From NCBI GenBank assembly GCA_049698095.1, contig JBAVXA010000267.1:1-18759 (forward strand): a DNA stretch of 18,759 bases, read 5' to 3'. Source of the DNA: JBEEJL01 sp049698095. Its GTDB lineage: Bacteria > Pseudomonadota > Gammaproteobacteria > Burkholderiales > JBEEJL01. Position 1 is the first letter of the stretch; each line of letters starts with the position of its first letter. Positions 8,062-14,711 of the stretch are shown here, piece by piece. The notes under the pieces were generated by a model. It ran no database searches. It saw nothing but the letters and a program-made list of their open reading frames with translations, and was not told the origin of the DNA. The position numbers were made by a program, and so were the translations under genes.

Positions 8062-8096
8062 TATAACTAATTGATTATATTAATTAATTTTTTTTT
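8056..8096 (+). terminator. All-A/T hairpin followed by T-run after the TPR gene
   Basis: AATTAATATAA (8056-8066) and TTATATTAATT (8075-8085) are a perfect 11-bp inverted repeat around an 8-nt loop, followed by AA and nine T residues. The layout is that of an intrinsic terminator, but the stem has no G-C pair, so it would be weak; it may act as an attenuator before lolB. It overlaps the TPR stop codon and contains one copy of the TAACTAATTGATT motif. Confidence 0.4.
8064..8082 (+). repeat. AT-rich post-stop repeat, copy 1
   Basis: TAACTAATTGATTATATTA, identical over 19 nt to the reverse complement of 14035-14053. It begins 3 nt after the TPR stop codon. Shorter relatives follow the prs and mutM stop codons. 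Confidence 0.55.
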
Positions 8097-8121
8097 GGTT
8101 GGACATAGCAAACGAAATTTA

Positions 8122-8724
8122 TTGCCGTCAAAGCGATGGAAATTTTTTGCAGCCTGGATTTTTTTATGGCTCTCCGCGTGCGCCGCGATCCCCCAGGCAG
8201 TGCCGCCAAACGCGGTAATCGAACAACAAATTACACAATATCAAATTGCCGGTCGCGTCAGTGTCGCTCAGGCAGAAAACGGCTATTTCGGCAACCTGCG
8301 CTGGAACCGAAACGGCGACATACACGAAATCGAAATCCTGTCCCCGTTGGGGCAGGTGATCGCGCGGCTGTACAAAAACGACGGCGGATATACGCTGACC
8401 ACAGCCGATCAACGCGTGCTCCAATCGCATGATTCCGAACAACTCATGCGCGACGCGATGGGATTTGCGCTACCCGTCGCCGGCCTCGAGCATTGGGTGC
8501 TCGGGCGTGCAGCGCCGAAGACAAGATATGATGCACAGAAATTTCCCGATGGGCGCATCGAATCGCTAATGCAGGACGGATGGAAAATTTCGTTCGCCGA
8601 ATATTTCTCGCCCGAGCACTCTGCCGAAGGCGAGGCGGTGCCCAAAAAAATCACTCTGCGCCGGGATGATCTGGTGATCAAGCTGGTAATGGATAGCTGG
8701 TCGCTGGGCCCGATGGCCCAGTAA
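8122..8724 (+). CDS. lolB: Outer-membrane lipoprotein receptor LolB
   Basis: LolB takes lipoproteins from the periplasmic carrier LolA and inserts them in the outer membrane. The frame is open from TTG 8071, but the start at TTG 8122 gives a clean lipoprotein signal (MPSKRWK, hydrophobic core, LSAC with Cys20); the longer form adds 17 residues encoded in the A/T hairpin region. No ATG start and no good ribosome site are visible, so the start is uncertain. The 200-residue protein shows the LolB pattern: GRVSV, the SPLG loop with Leu76 (matching the functionally important Leu68 of mature E. coli LolB by my alignment), LPVAGLEHWVLG, a QDGW segment and the final VIKLVMDSW strand. It lies between the TPR gene and a LolB-like copy, upstream of ispE, the usual betaproteobacterial place. 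Confidence 0.9.
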   Translation: MPSKRWKFFAAWIFLWLSACAAIPQAVPPNAVIEQQITQYQIAGRVSVAQAENGYFGNLRWNRNGDIHEIEILSPLGQVIARLYKNDGGYTLTTADQRVLQSHDSEQLMRDAMGFALPVAGLEHWVLGRAAPKTRYDAQKFPDGRIESLMQDGWKISFAEYFSPEHSAEGEAVPKKITLRRDDLVIKLVMDSWSLGPMAQ

Positions 8725-8814
8725 GCCTGATTGTAAACTTCGCATCAAGCCTTTTTCCCAGCGCGCTTTAGCGTTACAATCGCGGCTCGTTCACATTTAT
8801 TCTCAGGTGGTGTC

Positions 8815-9408
8815 ATGACGATAATCTCGGTTATTCGCAAGGCTGGTTTTTCAATTGCTGCGGCTATTTCCCTCTGTCTCGCCCTTTCCGCGTCGGCCCA
8901 GGCGCCGGCGGAAAAAATGCGCTTTTTTTCCATGAATGGCAGGATCGACGTGATTGACGGAACGCGCGGCGAATACCATGGCAAGATCAAGTGGGTGCGT
9001 TATGGCGAAGAGCAGGACATCCAGATGATGGCGCCGACTGGCAAAACGCTGGCACTCCTGACACAAAAGAATGGCGGGTTTGAGTTGTTGACCAGTGAAG
9101 GACATTTTCTCCAGTCCGGCAGCAGCGAGGAATTGCTGCAAAAAGCGTTGGGTTACCAGTTCCCGCTGAATGGATTGGATTATTGGGTGCAGGGCACCGC
9201 TTCGCCGCTTACTGCATTCCAGTCCAAGCCTAACGCGCAAGGGCAGTTTGATTCACTGGCGCAGGATGGCTGGAACATTCGCTATGCTGAATACTTCAAG
9301 CCGGAAGGCGATACGACGGGCAAAGTGCCGCGGCGCATTACCGCCGTGCGTGGCGACCTGTCGATCAAGGTCTCCGTCGACAACTGGGTTGCACGCGTCA
9401 GCCAATAA
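8815..9408 (+). CDS. LolB-like periplasmic protein without lipid anchor
   Basis: A 197-residue paralogue of the preceding LolB, sharing GRI-V, the central W, the GGF/L-LTS segment, LQSGSSEELL, P-L-GLDYWVQG, QDGWNIRYAEYF and a final SIKVSVDNW. Two differences stand out. The signal peptide ends in ASA-QAPA, a signal peptidase I type site; Cys21 is preceded by Leu and does not make a lipobox, so the mature protein should be soluble in the periplasm. And the loop residue equal to Leu76 of LolB is Thr75 (APTGK). The start has a good AGGTGG ribosome site. It lies 90 nt after lolB and 12 nt before ispE, in the same unit; TACAAT at 8775-8780 is a possible -10 of its own. Fold and kinship are clear; it may bind lipid or lipoproteins without inserting them. 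Confidence 0.85.
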   Translation: MTIISVIRKAGFSIAAAISLCLALSASAQAPAEKMRFFSMNGRIDVIDGTRGEYHGKIKWVRYGEEQDIQMMAPTGKTLALLTQKNGGFELLTSEGHFLQSGSSEELLQKALGYQFPLNGLDYWVQGTASPLTAFQSKPNAQGQFDSLAQDGWNIRYAEYFKPEGDTTGKVPRRITAVRGDLSIKVSVDNWVARVSQ

Positions 9409-9420
9409 GCTGTAGAAAAA

Positions 9421-10308
9421 ATGAAACAAATTTTGCCGGGACCGGATTATCCGGCTCCGGCAAAACTGAACCTTTTTCTCCACGTAGTCGGCCGTCGTCC
9501 TGACGGCTACCACCTGCTCCAGACGGTTTTCCGTTTTATCTCCCACGGCGATGTGCTGCGGTTTCGCCTGCGGAATGATGGCGTCATTGCGCGCGTGAAT
9601 GATCTTGAAGGGGTCAGCGCCGAATCCGACCTGTGCGCGCGTGCGGCGCGTCTGCTACAACAAACGACTGGCAGCGAATGCGGCGCGGACATCGAGCTGG
9701 AGAAAAAATTACCCTTGGGCGGCGGCCTCGGCGGCGGGAGTTCTGATGCCGCCACTGTATTGATTATATTGAATAAATTATGGGGCTGCGGCTTGGCGCG
9801 CGCGGAGCTGCAGGCTCTGGCTCTGCAGTTGGGCGCCGATGTGCCGGTATTTATTTTTGGCCGCAACGCGTTCGCCGAGGGGGTCGGCGAACGTTTGCAC
9901 GCGCTCGCGTTACCGCCCGCATGGTATGTGGTGCTGCAACCGCCTGTCATGGTTTCCACGCCAGTTGTCTTCGCAGCACCTGAATTGACACGAAACACGA
10001 AACCAATCAAAATATTGGACTTTTCGGCGAGCGAGCGAGCCTTCGCGTTTGCGAAAGGATTCCACAACGATTTACAGCCCGTCGTCAGCGTACATTATCC
10101 GGAAGTCGCGCAGCATCTTGCCTGGCTGGACGGGCAGGCCAAAGAGCTTGGCAGCGACGCGCGCATGAGCGGTTCCGGAGCATGCGTATTTGCGGAATTT
10201 GCCCGGCGCGACGACGCCGAAAAAGTTTTCGCCAGGCGACCGGCCGGCATGCACGGCTTTGTCGCGCAGGGATTAATGCAGCATCCGCTCTATGAATTTA
10301 TTGATTAG
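9421..10308 (+). CDS. ispE: 4-diphosphocytidyl-2-C-methyl-D-erythritol kinase
   Basis: A GHMP-family kinase of the MEP pathway that phosphorylates the 2-hydroxyl of CDP-methylerythritol, on the way to isopentenyl diphosphate. The 295-residue protein has the N-terminal PAPAKLNLFLHVVGRRPDGYH signature (Lys15), the ATP-binding loop PLGGGLGGGSSDAA (98-111), the catalytic Asp140 in GADVPVF and the C-terminal MSGSGAC motif, all as in E. coli IspE with a small offset. The length is slightly above usual. It starts 12 nt after the LolB-like gene with only a weak ribosome site, which suggests coupling with that gene. tRNA-Gln and prs follow in the same direction. No missing residue is evident. Confidence 0.97.
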   Translation: MKQILPGPDYPAPAKLNLFLHVVGRRPDGYHLLQTVFRFISHGDVLRFRLRNDGVIARVNDLEGVSAESDLCARAARLLQQTTGSECGADIELEKKLPLGGGLGGGSSDAATVLIILNKLWGCGLARAELQALALQLGADVPVFIFGRNAFAEGVGERLHALALPPAWYVVLQPPVMVSTPVVFAAPELTRNTKPIKILDFSASERAFAFAKGFHNDLQPVVSVHYPEVAQHLAWLDGQAKELGSDARMSGSGACVFAEFARRDDAEKVFARRPAGMHGFVAQGLMQHPLYEFID

Positions 10309-10348
10309 GGTTGTCTCGTCCGGGCCCTGATGAATCCGAGCAAGTTTT

Positions 10349-10423
10349 TGGGGAGTCGCCAAGTGGTAAGGCACCGGATTTTGATTCCGGCATTCGTAGG
10401 TTCGATCCCTACCTCCCCAGCCA
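10349..10423 (+). tRNA. tRNA-Gln (anticodon UUG)
   Basis: A complete cloverleaf: 7-bp acceptor stem TGGGGAG/CTCCCCA, D arm with AAGTGGTAA, anticodon stem CCGGA/TCCGG with loop TTTTGAT (anticodon TTG, reads CAA and CAG), T stem GTAGG/CCTAC with loop TTCGATC, discriminator G and encoded CCA at 10421-10423. It lies 40 nt after ispE and 72 nt before prs on the same strand, the familiar ispE-tRNA-Gln-prs order. I see no strong promoter of its own, so it is probably cut out of a longer transcript. Confidence 0.97.
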
Positions 10424-10454
10424 GGATTTTTTGGCGCGTTTAGGTCCAGCAACA

Positions 10455-10485
10455 TGGGGCGGACAACCGCCCCAATGCATTTTTT
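10455..10485 (+). terminator. GC-rich hairpin with late T-run between tRNA-Gln and prs
   Basis: TGGGGCGG (10455-10462) pairs perfectly with CCGCCCCA (10467-10474) across an ACAA loop; six T residues follow, but only after AATGCA-type spacing (10480-10485). It lies just before the prs ribosome site. It could be a partial terminator or attenuator between the tRNA and prs, or mark the 3' end for tRNA processing. The gap before the T-run weakens the terminator reading. Confidence 0.4.
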
Positions 10486-10495
10486 AGGATAGGCC

Positions 10496-11446
10496 GTGGC
10501 ATACGATAACTTGATGGTGTTCGCCGGTAGCGCCAATACAAAAATGGCCGAAGAAGTGGCGCGGCACCTTAACATTCATCTTGGACGCTCGACGGTCGGT
10601 CGTTTTTCCGACGGCGAGGTGAACATCGAGTTAATGGAAAATGTGCGCGGCAAAGACGTGTTTATCCTGCAATCGACATGCGCCCCGACCAACGACAACC
10701 TGATGGAAATCATGGTCATGGCCGATGCGCTGCGGCGCTCGTCGGCAGGGCGGATCACCGCCGCGATTCCTTATTTCGGTTATGCACGGCAAGACCGCCG
10801 TCCGCGCTCGGCACGCGTCGCGATTACGGCAAAAGTCGTCGCGAACATGTTGTCCGGCGTTGGCGTTGACCGCGTGCTCACAATGGATTTGCACTCGGAC
10901 CAGATTCAGGGTTTTTTCGATATACCGGTCGACAACATTTACGCGACGCCGATATTGCTCGGCGACGTGTGGAAGCATGATTACCAGGATTTGATGATCG
11001 TGTCGCCAGACGTTGGCGGGGTGGTGCGCGCGCGGGCGCTGGCGAAACGGCTCGAAGCCGATCTCGCCATTATCGACAAGCGCCGTCCCAAGCCTAACGT
11101 TGCGCAAGTGATGAACGTGATCGGCGAAGTCAAGGATCGCACCTGCATCATCATGGACGACATGGTCGACACTGCGAACACCTTGTGCGAGGCGGCGCAG
11201 GCGCTGAAAGATCGCGGCGCCAGGCACGTTCTTGCGTATTGCACACATCCCGTGTTGTCGGGCAAAGCGATTGAGCGGGTAAGCAATTCAGTGCTCGACG
11301 AACTGGTGGTAACCGACACCATTCCGTTAAGCCCGGCAGCGCAGCAATGTAAAAAAATACGTTCGTTAAGCATTGCTGGCTTGCTGGCAGAAACCATCAA
11401 GCGTATCAGCGAAGAGAATTCCGTCAGTTCGTTATTTATGGAATAG
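10496..11446 (+). CDS. prs: Ribose-phosphate pyrophosphokinase (PRPP synthase)
   Basis: Makes phosphoribosyl pyrophosphate from ribose 5-phosphate and ATP, the precursor for purines, pyrimidines, histidine, tryptophan and NAD. The 316-residue protein matches the E. coli enzyme (315) almost throughout: FSDGE (37-41), STCAPTNDNLM (60-70), the flexible loop YFGYARQDRRPRSAR (93-107), DLHSDQ with His133, and the PRPP loop DDMVDTANT (221-229). The start is GTG, with AGGAT 5 nt upstream; the next ATG, six codons later, would cut into the first strand. A GC-rich hairpin directly precedes the ribosome site. The A/T-rich repeat begins 4 nt after the stop, before rplY. Confidence 0.97.
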   Translation: MAYDNLMVFAGSANTKMAEEVARHLNIHLGRSTVGRFSDGEVNIELMENVRGKDVFILQSTCAPTNDNLMEIMVMADALRRSSAGRITAAIPYFGYARQDRRPRSARVAITAKVVANMLSGVGVDRVLTMDLHSDQIQGFFDIPVDNIYATPILLGDVWKHDYQDLMIVSPDVGGVVRARALAKRLEADLAIIDKRRPKPNVAQVMNVIGEVKDRTCIIMDDMVDTANTLCEAAQALKDRGARHVLAYCTHPVLSGKAIERVSNSVLDELVVTDTIPLSPAAQQCKKIRSLSIAGLLAETIKRISEENSVSSLFME

Positions 11447-11449
11447 TTT

Positions 11450-11462
11450 TAACCAATTGATT
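11450..11462 (+). repeat. AT-rich post-stop repeat, copy 2
   Basis: TAACCAATTGATT, 12 of 13 matches to the first part of the copy at 8064, starting 4 nt after the prs stop. It is followed by TTATATAGA and eight T residues (11471-11478), again a T-run, but I find no good stem here. Confidence 0.4.
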
Positions 11463-11523
11463 TATATAGATTTTTTTTAACATCGTTTGCTGGTCGCGGT
11501 AAACGAAAACTCAGGAGCAAAAA

Positions 11524-12225
11524 ATGGATATCGTCGTCAAAGCAACAACCCGCAAAGCACAGGGCACCGGAGCGAGCCGCCGCCTGCGCATTGCCGAAAA
11601 AGTCCCAGGCATTCTCTACGGTGCAGATAAAGCCCCCACCACCATCGAACTTGATCACAATGCGCTGTACCACCAGTTGCGCCGCGAAGCTTTTCACGCG
11701 TCCATTTTGACCATGGAACTCGATGGCAAGAACGAAAAGGTTTTGCTGCGCGATGTGCAGCGTCACCCGTTCCGCGAAATCGTCCTGCATGTGGATTTTC
11801 AGCGCATTGATGCGAATAAAAAGTTGCACATGAAAGTACCCTTCCACTTCAAGAACGCCGACATCTGCCCTGGGGTGAAAATTTCCAGCGGTATCGTCAG
11901 CCACGTCATGAACGAAATAGACATTTCATGTCTGCCGGCAGATTTGCCCGAGTTCATCGAAGTTGACCTCATCAATCTGTCCGCCGGTCACTCGCTTCAC
12001 CTGTCGCAGGTATCGTTGCCCAAAGGCGTCGAATTTGTTCACAGCACCAAAAAAGAAGATCCGCCGGTAGCAACCATCATCATTCCTCGTGCCGTCGCCT
12101 CGGAAGAAGCGGCTACTGCCTCGGCTACCGCGGCGGCAGACGTGCCCGCCGCCAAGCAGAAAGAAAAAGAAGCAGCCCCTGCCGCAGCAGGCAAGGATGC
12201 GAAAAAAGACGACAAGAAGAAGTAG
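11524..12225 (+). CDS. rplY: 50S ribosomal protein L25, long (Ctc/TL5) form
   Basis: Binds 5S rRNA in the large subunit. The 233-residue protein has the N-terminal L25 domain (about 1-95, with RRLRIAEKVPGILYG and the RDVQRHPFREIVLHVDFQRI segment), then the all-beta C-terminal domain of the long form (about 96-190), and an Ala/Lys-rich tail (about 191-233) ending in KKDDKKK. Short-form L25 such as that of E. coli lacks the second domain. AGGAG sits at ideal distance before the ATG. The gene ends in a strong intrinsic terminator and is followed by pth, the widespread rplY-pth-ychF order for translation functions. Confidence 0.97.
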   Translation: MDIVVKATTRKAQGTGASRRLRIAEKVPGILYGADKAPTTIELDHNALYHQLRREAFHASILTMELDGKNEKVLLRDVQRHPFREIVLHVDFQRIDANKKLHMKVPFHFKNADICPGVKISSGIVSHVMNEIDISCLPADLPEFIEVDLINLSAGHSLHLSQVSLPKGVEFVHSTKKEDPPVATIIIPRAVASEEAATASATAAADVPAAKQKEKEAAPAAAGKDAKKDDKKK

Positions 12226-12252
12226 ATATAATTTTTCACTGCTGAATGTATC

Positions 12253-12284
12253 GAAGCCCGTCGAACCGACGGGCTTCATTTTTT
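12253..12284 (+). terminator. Intrinsic terminator after rplY
   Basis: GAAGCCCGTCG (12253-12263) and CGACGGGCTTC (12267-12277) form a perfect 11-bp stem with a 3-nt loop, followed by A and six T residues (12279-12284). It starts 28 nt after the rplY stop, so rplY transcription should largely end here; pth then needs its own promoter or read-through. Confidence 0.9.
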
Positions 12285-12320
12285 GTGCAAATCGATTTTA
12301 ATAGGCGCGATAATATCGCC

Positions 12321-12935
12321 ATGAATCCGATCAAACTGATAGTCGGCCTCGGTAATCCGGGAAACCAATATCGCGATACGCGCCATAACGCCGGTTTCTG
12401 GTGGGTCGACCAGCTCGCGGCAGAAACCGGCGCGCGGTTCAATCGCGACGCCAAGTTCGGCGCGGAAATTGCACGCGTGAATAAATCCGCCTGCGACGTG
12501 TGGCTATTGAAACCGCTGAGCTATATGAATGAATCCGGTCAGTCGGTCGGCGCGGCCGCGCGTTTCTATCGCCTCGAAGCCGAAGAAATCCTGGTGGTAC
12601 ACGATGAACTCGATTTGCCCAACGGTGTGGCGCGCATGAAAAAAGGCGGCGGGCACGGCGGTCATAACGGGCTGAGAGACTTGATCGCCCATCTCGGCTC
12701 GTCGGATTTCTGGCGCCTGCGCATCGGCATTGACCATCCGGGTGATCGCGACCAGGTTGTCGATTACGTGTTGCATCAACCCAGTTGCGATGAAATGGAC
12801 GAAATCGAAATGGCCATGCGGCGCGCACTGAAATTATGGCCGCAAATCGTGAAGGGCGACCACAGCGCGGCGATGAAGGAACTGCACTCCCAAACCAAAC
12901 CAGGCGATACAAAACCAGTTCAGGAAAAACCATGA
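12321..12935 (+). CDS. pth: Peptidyl-tRNA hydrolase
   Basis: Frees tRNA from peptidyl-tRNAs dropped by the ribosome. The 204-residue protein has the family residues in the expected order: Asn12 in GLGNPG, the catalytic His22 in RHNAGF, Asn70 in SYMNESG, Asp95 in VHDELDLP and Asn116 in GGHGGHNGLR, each shifted two from E. coli Pth. The frame is open upstream, but that stretch runs through the rplY terminator and cannot be coding, so the ATG at MNPIKLIVGLGNPG is used. No Shine-Dalgarno is visible; the 5' bases GCGATAATATCGC form a small dyad containing an A/T box. The gene ends in an ATGA overlap with ychF, which implies coupled translation. Confidence 0.97.
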   Translation: MNPIKLIVGLGNPGNQYRDTRHNAGFWWVDQLAAETGARFNRDAKFGAEIARVNKSACDVWLLKPLSYMNESGQSVGAAARFYRLEAEEILVVHDELDLPNGVARMKKGGGHGGHNGLRDLIAHLGSSDFWRLRIGIDHPGDRDQVVDYVLHQPSCDEMDEIEMAMRRALKLWPQIVKGDHSAAMKELHSQTKPGDTKPVQEKP

Positions 12936-14023
12936 GTCTTCAATGCGGTATCGTTGGTCTGCCGAACGTCGGCAAGTCCACATTATTCAATGCGCTGACC
13001 AAAGCAGGAATTGCGGCAGAGAATTATCCGTTCTGCACCATCGAGCCGAATATCGGTATTGTCGAAGTACCGGATCCACGCCTTGCACAACTCGCTGCAA
13101 TCGTGAATCCGCAAAAAGTGCAATCGGCGATTGTCGAATTTGTCGATATCGCCGGCCTCGTCGCCGGCGCGTCGAAAGGCGAGGGCTTGGGCAACCAGTT
13201 CCTCGCCAATATCCGCGAGACGGATGCCATTGCCCACGTCGTGCGCTGCTTTGTCGACGAGAATGTGGTCCACGTCGCGGGAAAAATCGACCCCATCGAC
13301 GATATTGAAGTCATTCATACCGAGCTTGCGCTGGCCGATCTGGGCACTGTGGAAAAAACCATTGTGCGCACCAACAAACTTACCCGCGCCGGCGACAAGG
13401 AAGCGATCAAAATGGCGGCATTGCTTGAACGCGTGGAAAAGCATTTGAATCAGGGCTTGCCGGTGCGCGGCATGAATCTCGACGCTGACGAGCAGGCGAT
13501 GCTGAAACCGATTTGTCTGATCACCGCCAAGCCGGCGCTGTATGTGGCAAACGTCAACGATCACGGCTTTGAAAACAACGCGCTGCTGGACAAAGTGCGC
13601 GAGTATGCGAAAAAAGAAAACGCGCCCGTCGTTGCCATCTGCGCTGCGCTCGAAGCCGAAATTGCCGACCTCGACGATGCCGATAAAAAAGTATTTCTCG
13701 AAGACATGGGCCTCGAAGAGCCGGGGCTCAATCGCCTGATTCGCTCGGCCTTCACCTTGCTCGGACTGGAAACGTATTTTACTGCAGGCGTCAAGGAAGT
13801 CCGCGCGTGGACCGTGCACAAAGGCAGCACGGCACCACAAGCGGCAGGCGTCATTCATACCGATTTTGAACGCGGCTTTATCCGCGCCGAAGTGATCGCT
13901 TTCAACGACTTCGTGCAATTCAAAGGCGAGCATGGCGCCAAGGAAGCCGGGAAAATGCGCCTTGAAGGCAAAGACTATATCGTCAAGGACGGCGATGTCA
14001 TGCACTTCCGCTTTAACGTGTGA
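12932..14023 (+). CDS. ychF: Ribosome-binding ATPase YchF (OLA1 family)
   Basis: A 363-residue P-loop ATPase of the Obg group, the same length as E. coli YchF, which binds ribosomes and negatively affects oxidative stress responses. Visible are the P-loop GLPNVGKS (9-16), G3 DIAGLVAGASKGEGLGNQF, the central helical segment, a modified G4 NVND (207-210; NVNE in E. coli, the change that favours ATP over GTP) and a C-terminal TGS domain with VKDGDVMHFRFNV at the end. The start was set at the ATG overlapping the pth stop, with AGGA 8 nt upstream; the frame is open further upstream only as an overlap with pth. The AT-rich repeat follows the stop. Confidence 0.97.
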   Translation: MSLQCGIVGLPNVGKSTLFNALTKAGIAAENYPFCTIEPNIGIVEVPDPRLAQLAAIVNPQKVQSAIVEFVDIAGLVAGASKGEGLGNQFLANIRETDAIAHVVRCFVDENVVHVAGKIDPIDDIEVIHTELALADLGTVEKTIVRTNKLTRAGDKEAIKMAALLERVEKHLNQGLPVRGMNLDADEQAMLKPICLITAKPALYVANVNDHGFENNALLDKVREYAKKENAPVVAICAALEAEIADLDDADKKVFLEDMGLEEPGLNRLIRSAFTLLGLETYFTAGVKEVRAWTVHKGSTAPQAAGVIHTDFERGFIRAEVIAFNDFVQFKGEHGAKEAGKMRLEGKDYIVKDGDVMHFRFNV

Positions 14024-14034
14024 TTAAAAATATC

Positions 14035-14053
14035 TAATATAATCAATTAGTTA
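14035..14053 (-). repeat. AT-rich post-stop repeat, copy 3 (inverted)
   Basis: On the minus strand this reads TAACTAATTGATTATATTA, identical to 8064-8082. It begins 12 nt after the ychF stop and occupies most of the 44-nt gap before the acetyltransferase gene. TATACT at 14058-14063, next to it, could be a -10 for that gene. Confidence 0.55.
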
Positions 14054-14067
14054 ATTATATACTAAGT

Positions 14068-14568
14068 ATGAGCGTAAAAATACGCGAGGCGGAACCGCGC
14101 GATGCCGGACCCATCGCCGAGATTTATAATTATTACATTCTCAATAGCGTCATCACCTTCGAAGAAATCGCGTTGGGCGTCGACGACATGGCGGCGCGCG
14201 TCAATGAAATCCAATGCGCGAACTTGCCGTGGCTGGTAGCCGAGGATCATTCGGGGGTCGTCGGTTACGCCTATGCATCGAAATGGCGCGCCCGCGCCGC
14301 CTATCGTCATACGCTGGAATGCACGGTGTATCTGGATCCAAACTTTGCCGCAAAGGGAATCGGAAGCACGCTTTACGACGCGTTATTTGCCTCGCTGCGT
14401 GAAAGATCCATCCATGTTGTTATCGGCGTCATCGCATTGCCCAACGAAGCCAGTATCCGCCTGCACGAAAAATTCGGCATGCAAAAAGCCGCGCACTTAA
14501 GCGAAGTGGGATTCAAGTTCAACCGCTGGGTCGATGTCGGGTATTGGCGGGTGATACTTCCCGCATAA
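14068..14568 (+). CDS. GNAT N-acetyltransferase, PAT/MnaT (phosphinothricin acetyltransferase-like) family
   Basis: A 166-residue acetyl-CoA dependent N-acetyltransferase. The N-terminus IREAEPRDAGPIAEIYN and FEE, the segment GYAYASKWRARAAYRHTLECTVYL (66-89), the acetyl-CoA loop AAKGIG (94-99), ALPNEASIRLHEKFGM (123-138) and the ending VGFKFNRWVDVGYWRVIL are those of the PAT/YwnH/MnaT group, which acetylate phosphinothricin, methionine sulfone or similar amino acids. The true substrate cannot be told from sequence, and a resistance role should not be assumed. There is no Shine-Dalgarno; the gene starts 44 nt after ychF within the AT-rich repeat region. It ends at a spacer with no clear plus-strand terminator. 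Confidence 0.9.
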   Translation: MSVKIREAEPRDAGPIAEIYNYYILNSVITFEEIALGVDDMAARVNEIQCANLPWLVAEDHSGVVGYAYASKWRARAAYRHTLECTVYLDPNFAAKGIGSTLYDALFASLRERSIHVVIGVIALPNEASIRLHEKFGMQKAAHLSEVGFKFNRWVDVGYWRVILPA

Positions 14569-14655
14569 GCTCGTCGCATAAATAAAGTGGCTGCATGTGG
14601 CGCCAACCGAATGTATTTCTGTCAGCTCGTACGACTGGCAACGATTTGCCTATGT

Positions 14656-14683
14656 AAAAAAACGGCCCCCAGAGCGGGCCGTT
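14656..14683 (-). terminator. Intrinsic terminator of the DUF5666 unit
   Basis: On the minus strand AACGGCCC (14683-14676) pairs with GGGCCGTT (14668-14661) across a 7-nt loop and runs into a stretch of seven T residues. It lies about 30 nt beyond the stop of the second DUF5666 gene. The other strand has no T-run after the stem, so it acts mainly for the minus-strand unit. The remaining bases of 14569-14711 hold nothing else I recognise. Confidence 0.85.
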
Positions 14684-14711
14684 CAAGTTGCTGCATACTA
14701 CAGGAGGTGCT

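Noticed and set aside
9762..9772. TTGATTATATT inside ispE, matching the AT-rich post-stop motif
   Set aside because: It encodes conserved helix residues of IspE in frame; a chance match of 11 A/T-rich bases.
12304..12321. Dyad with A/T box just before pth as a leaderless promoter
   Set aside because: I found no acceptable -35 at 16-18 nt, so the -10-like bases alone do not support a call.
12983..14005. 340-codon open frame antisense to ychF
   Set aside because: It mirrors ychF almost exactly; long antisense frames are common in GC-rich coding DNA, and YchF motifs fix the other strand.
14068..14568. Antibiotic or herbicide resistance gene (phosphinothricin acetyltransferase)
   Set aside because: The PAT/MnaT group is widespread in chromosomes with varied amino-acid substrates; context here is housekeeping, so a resistance role is not supported.
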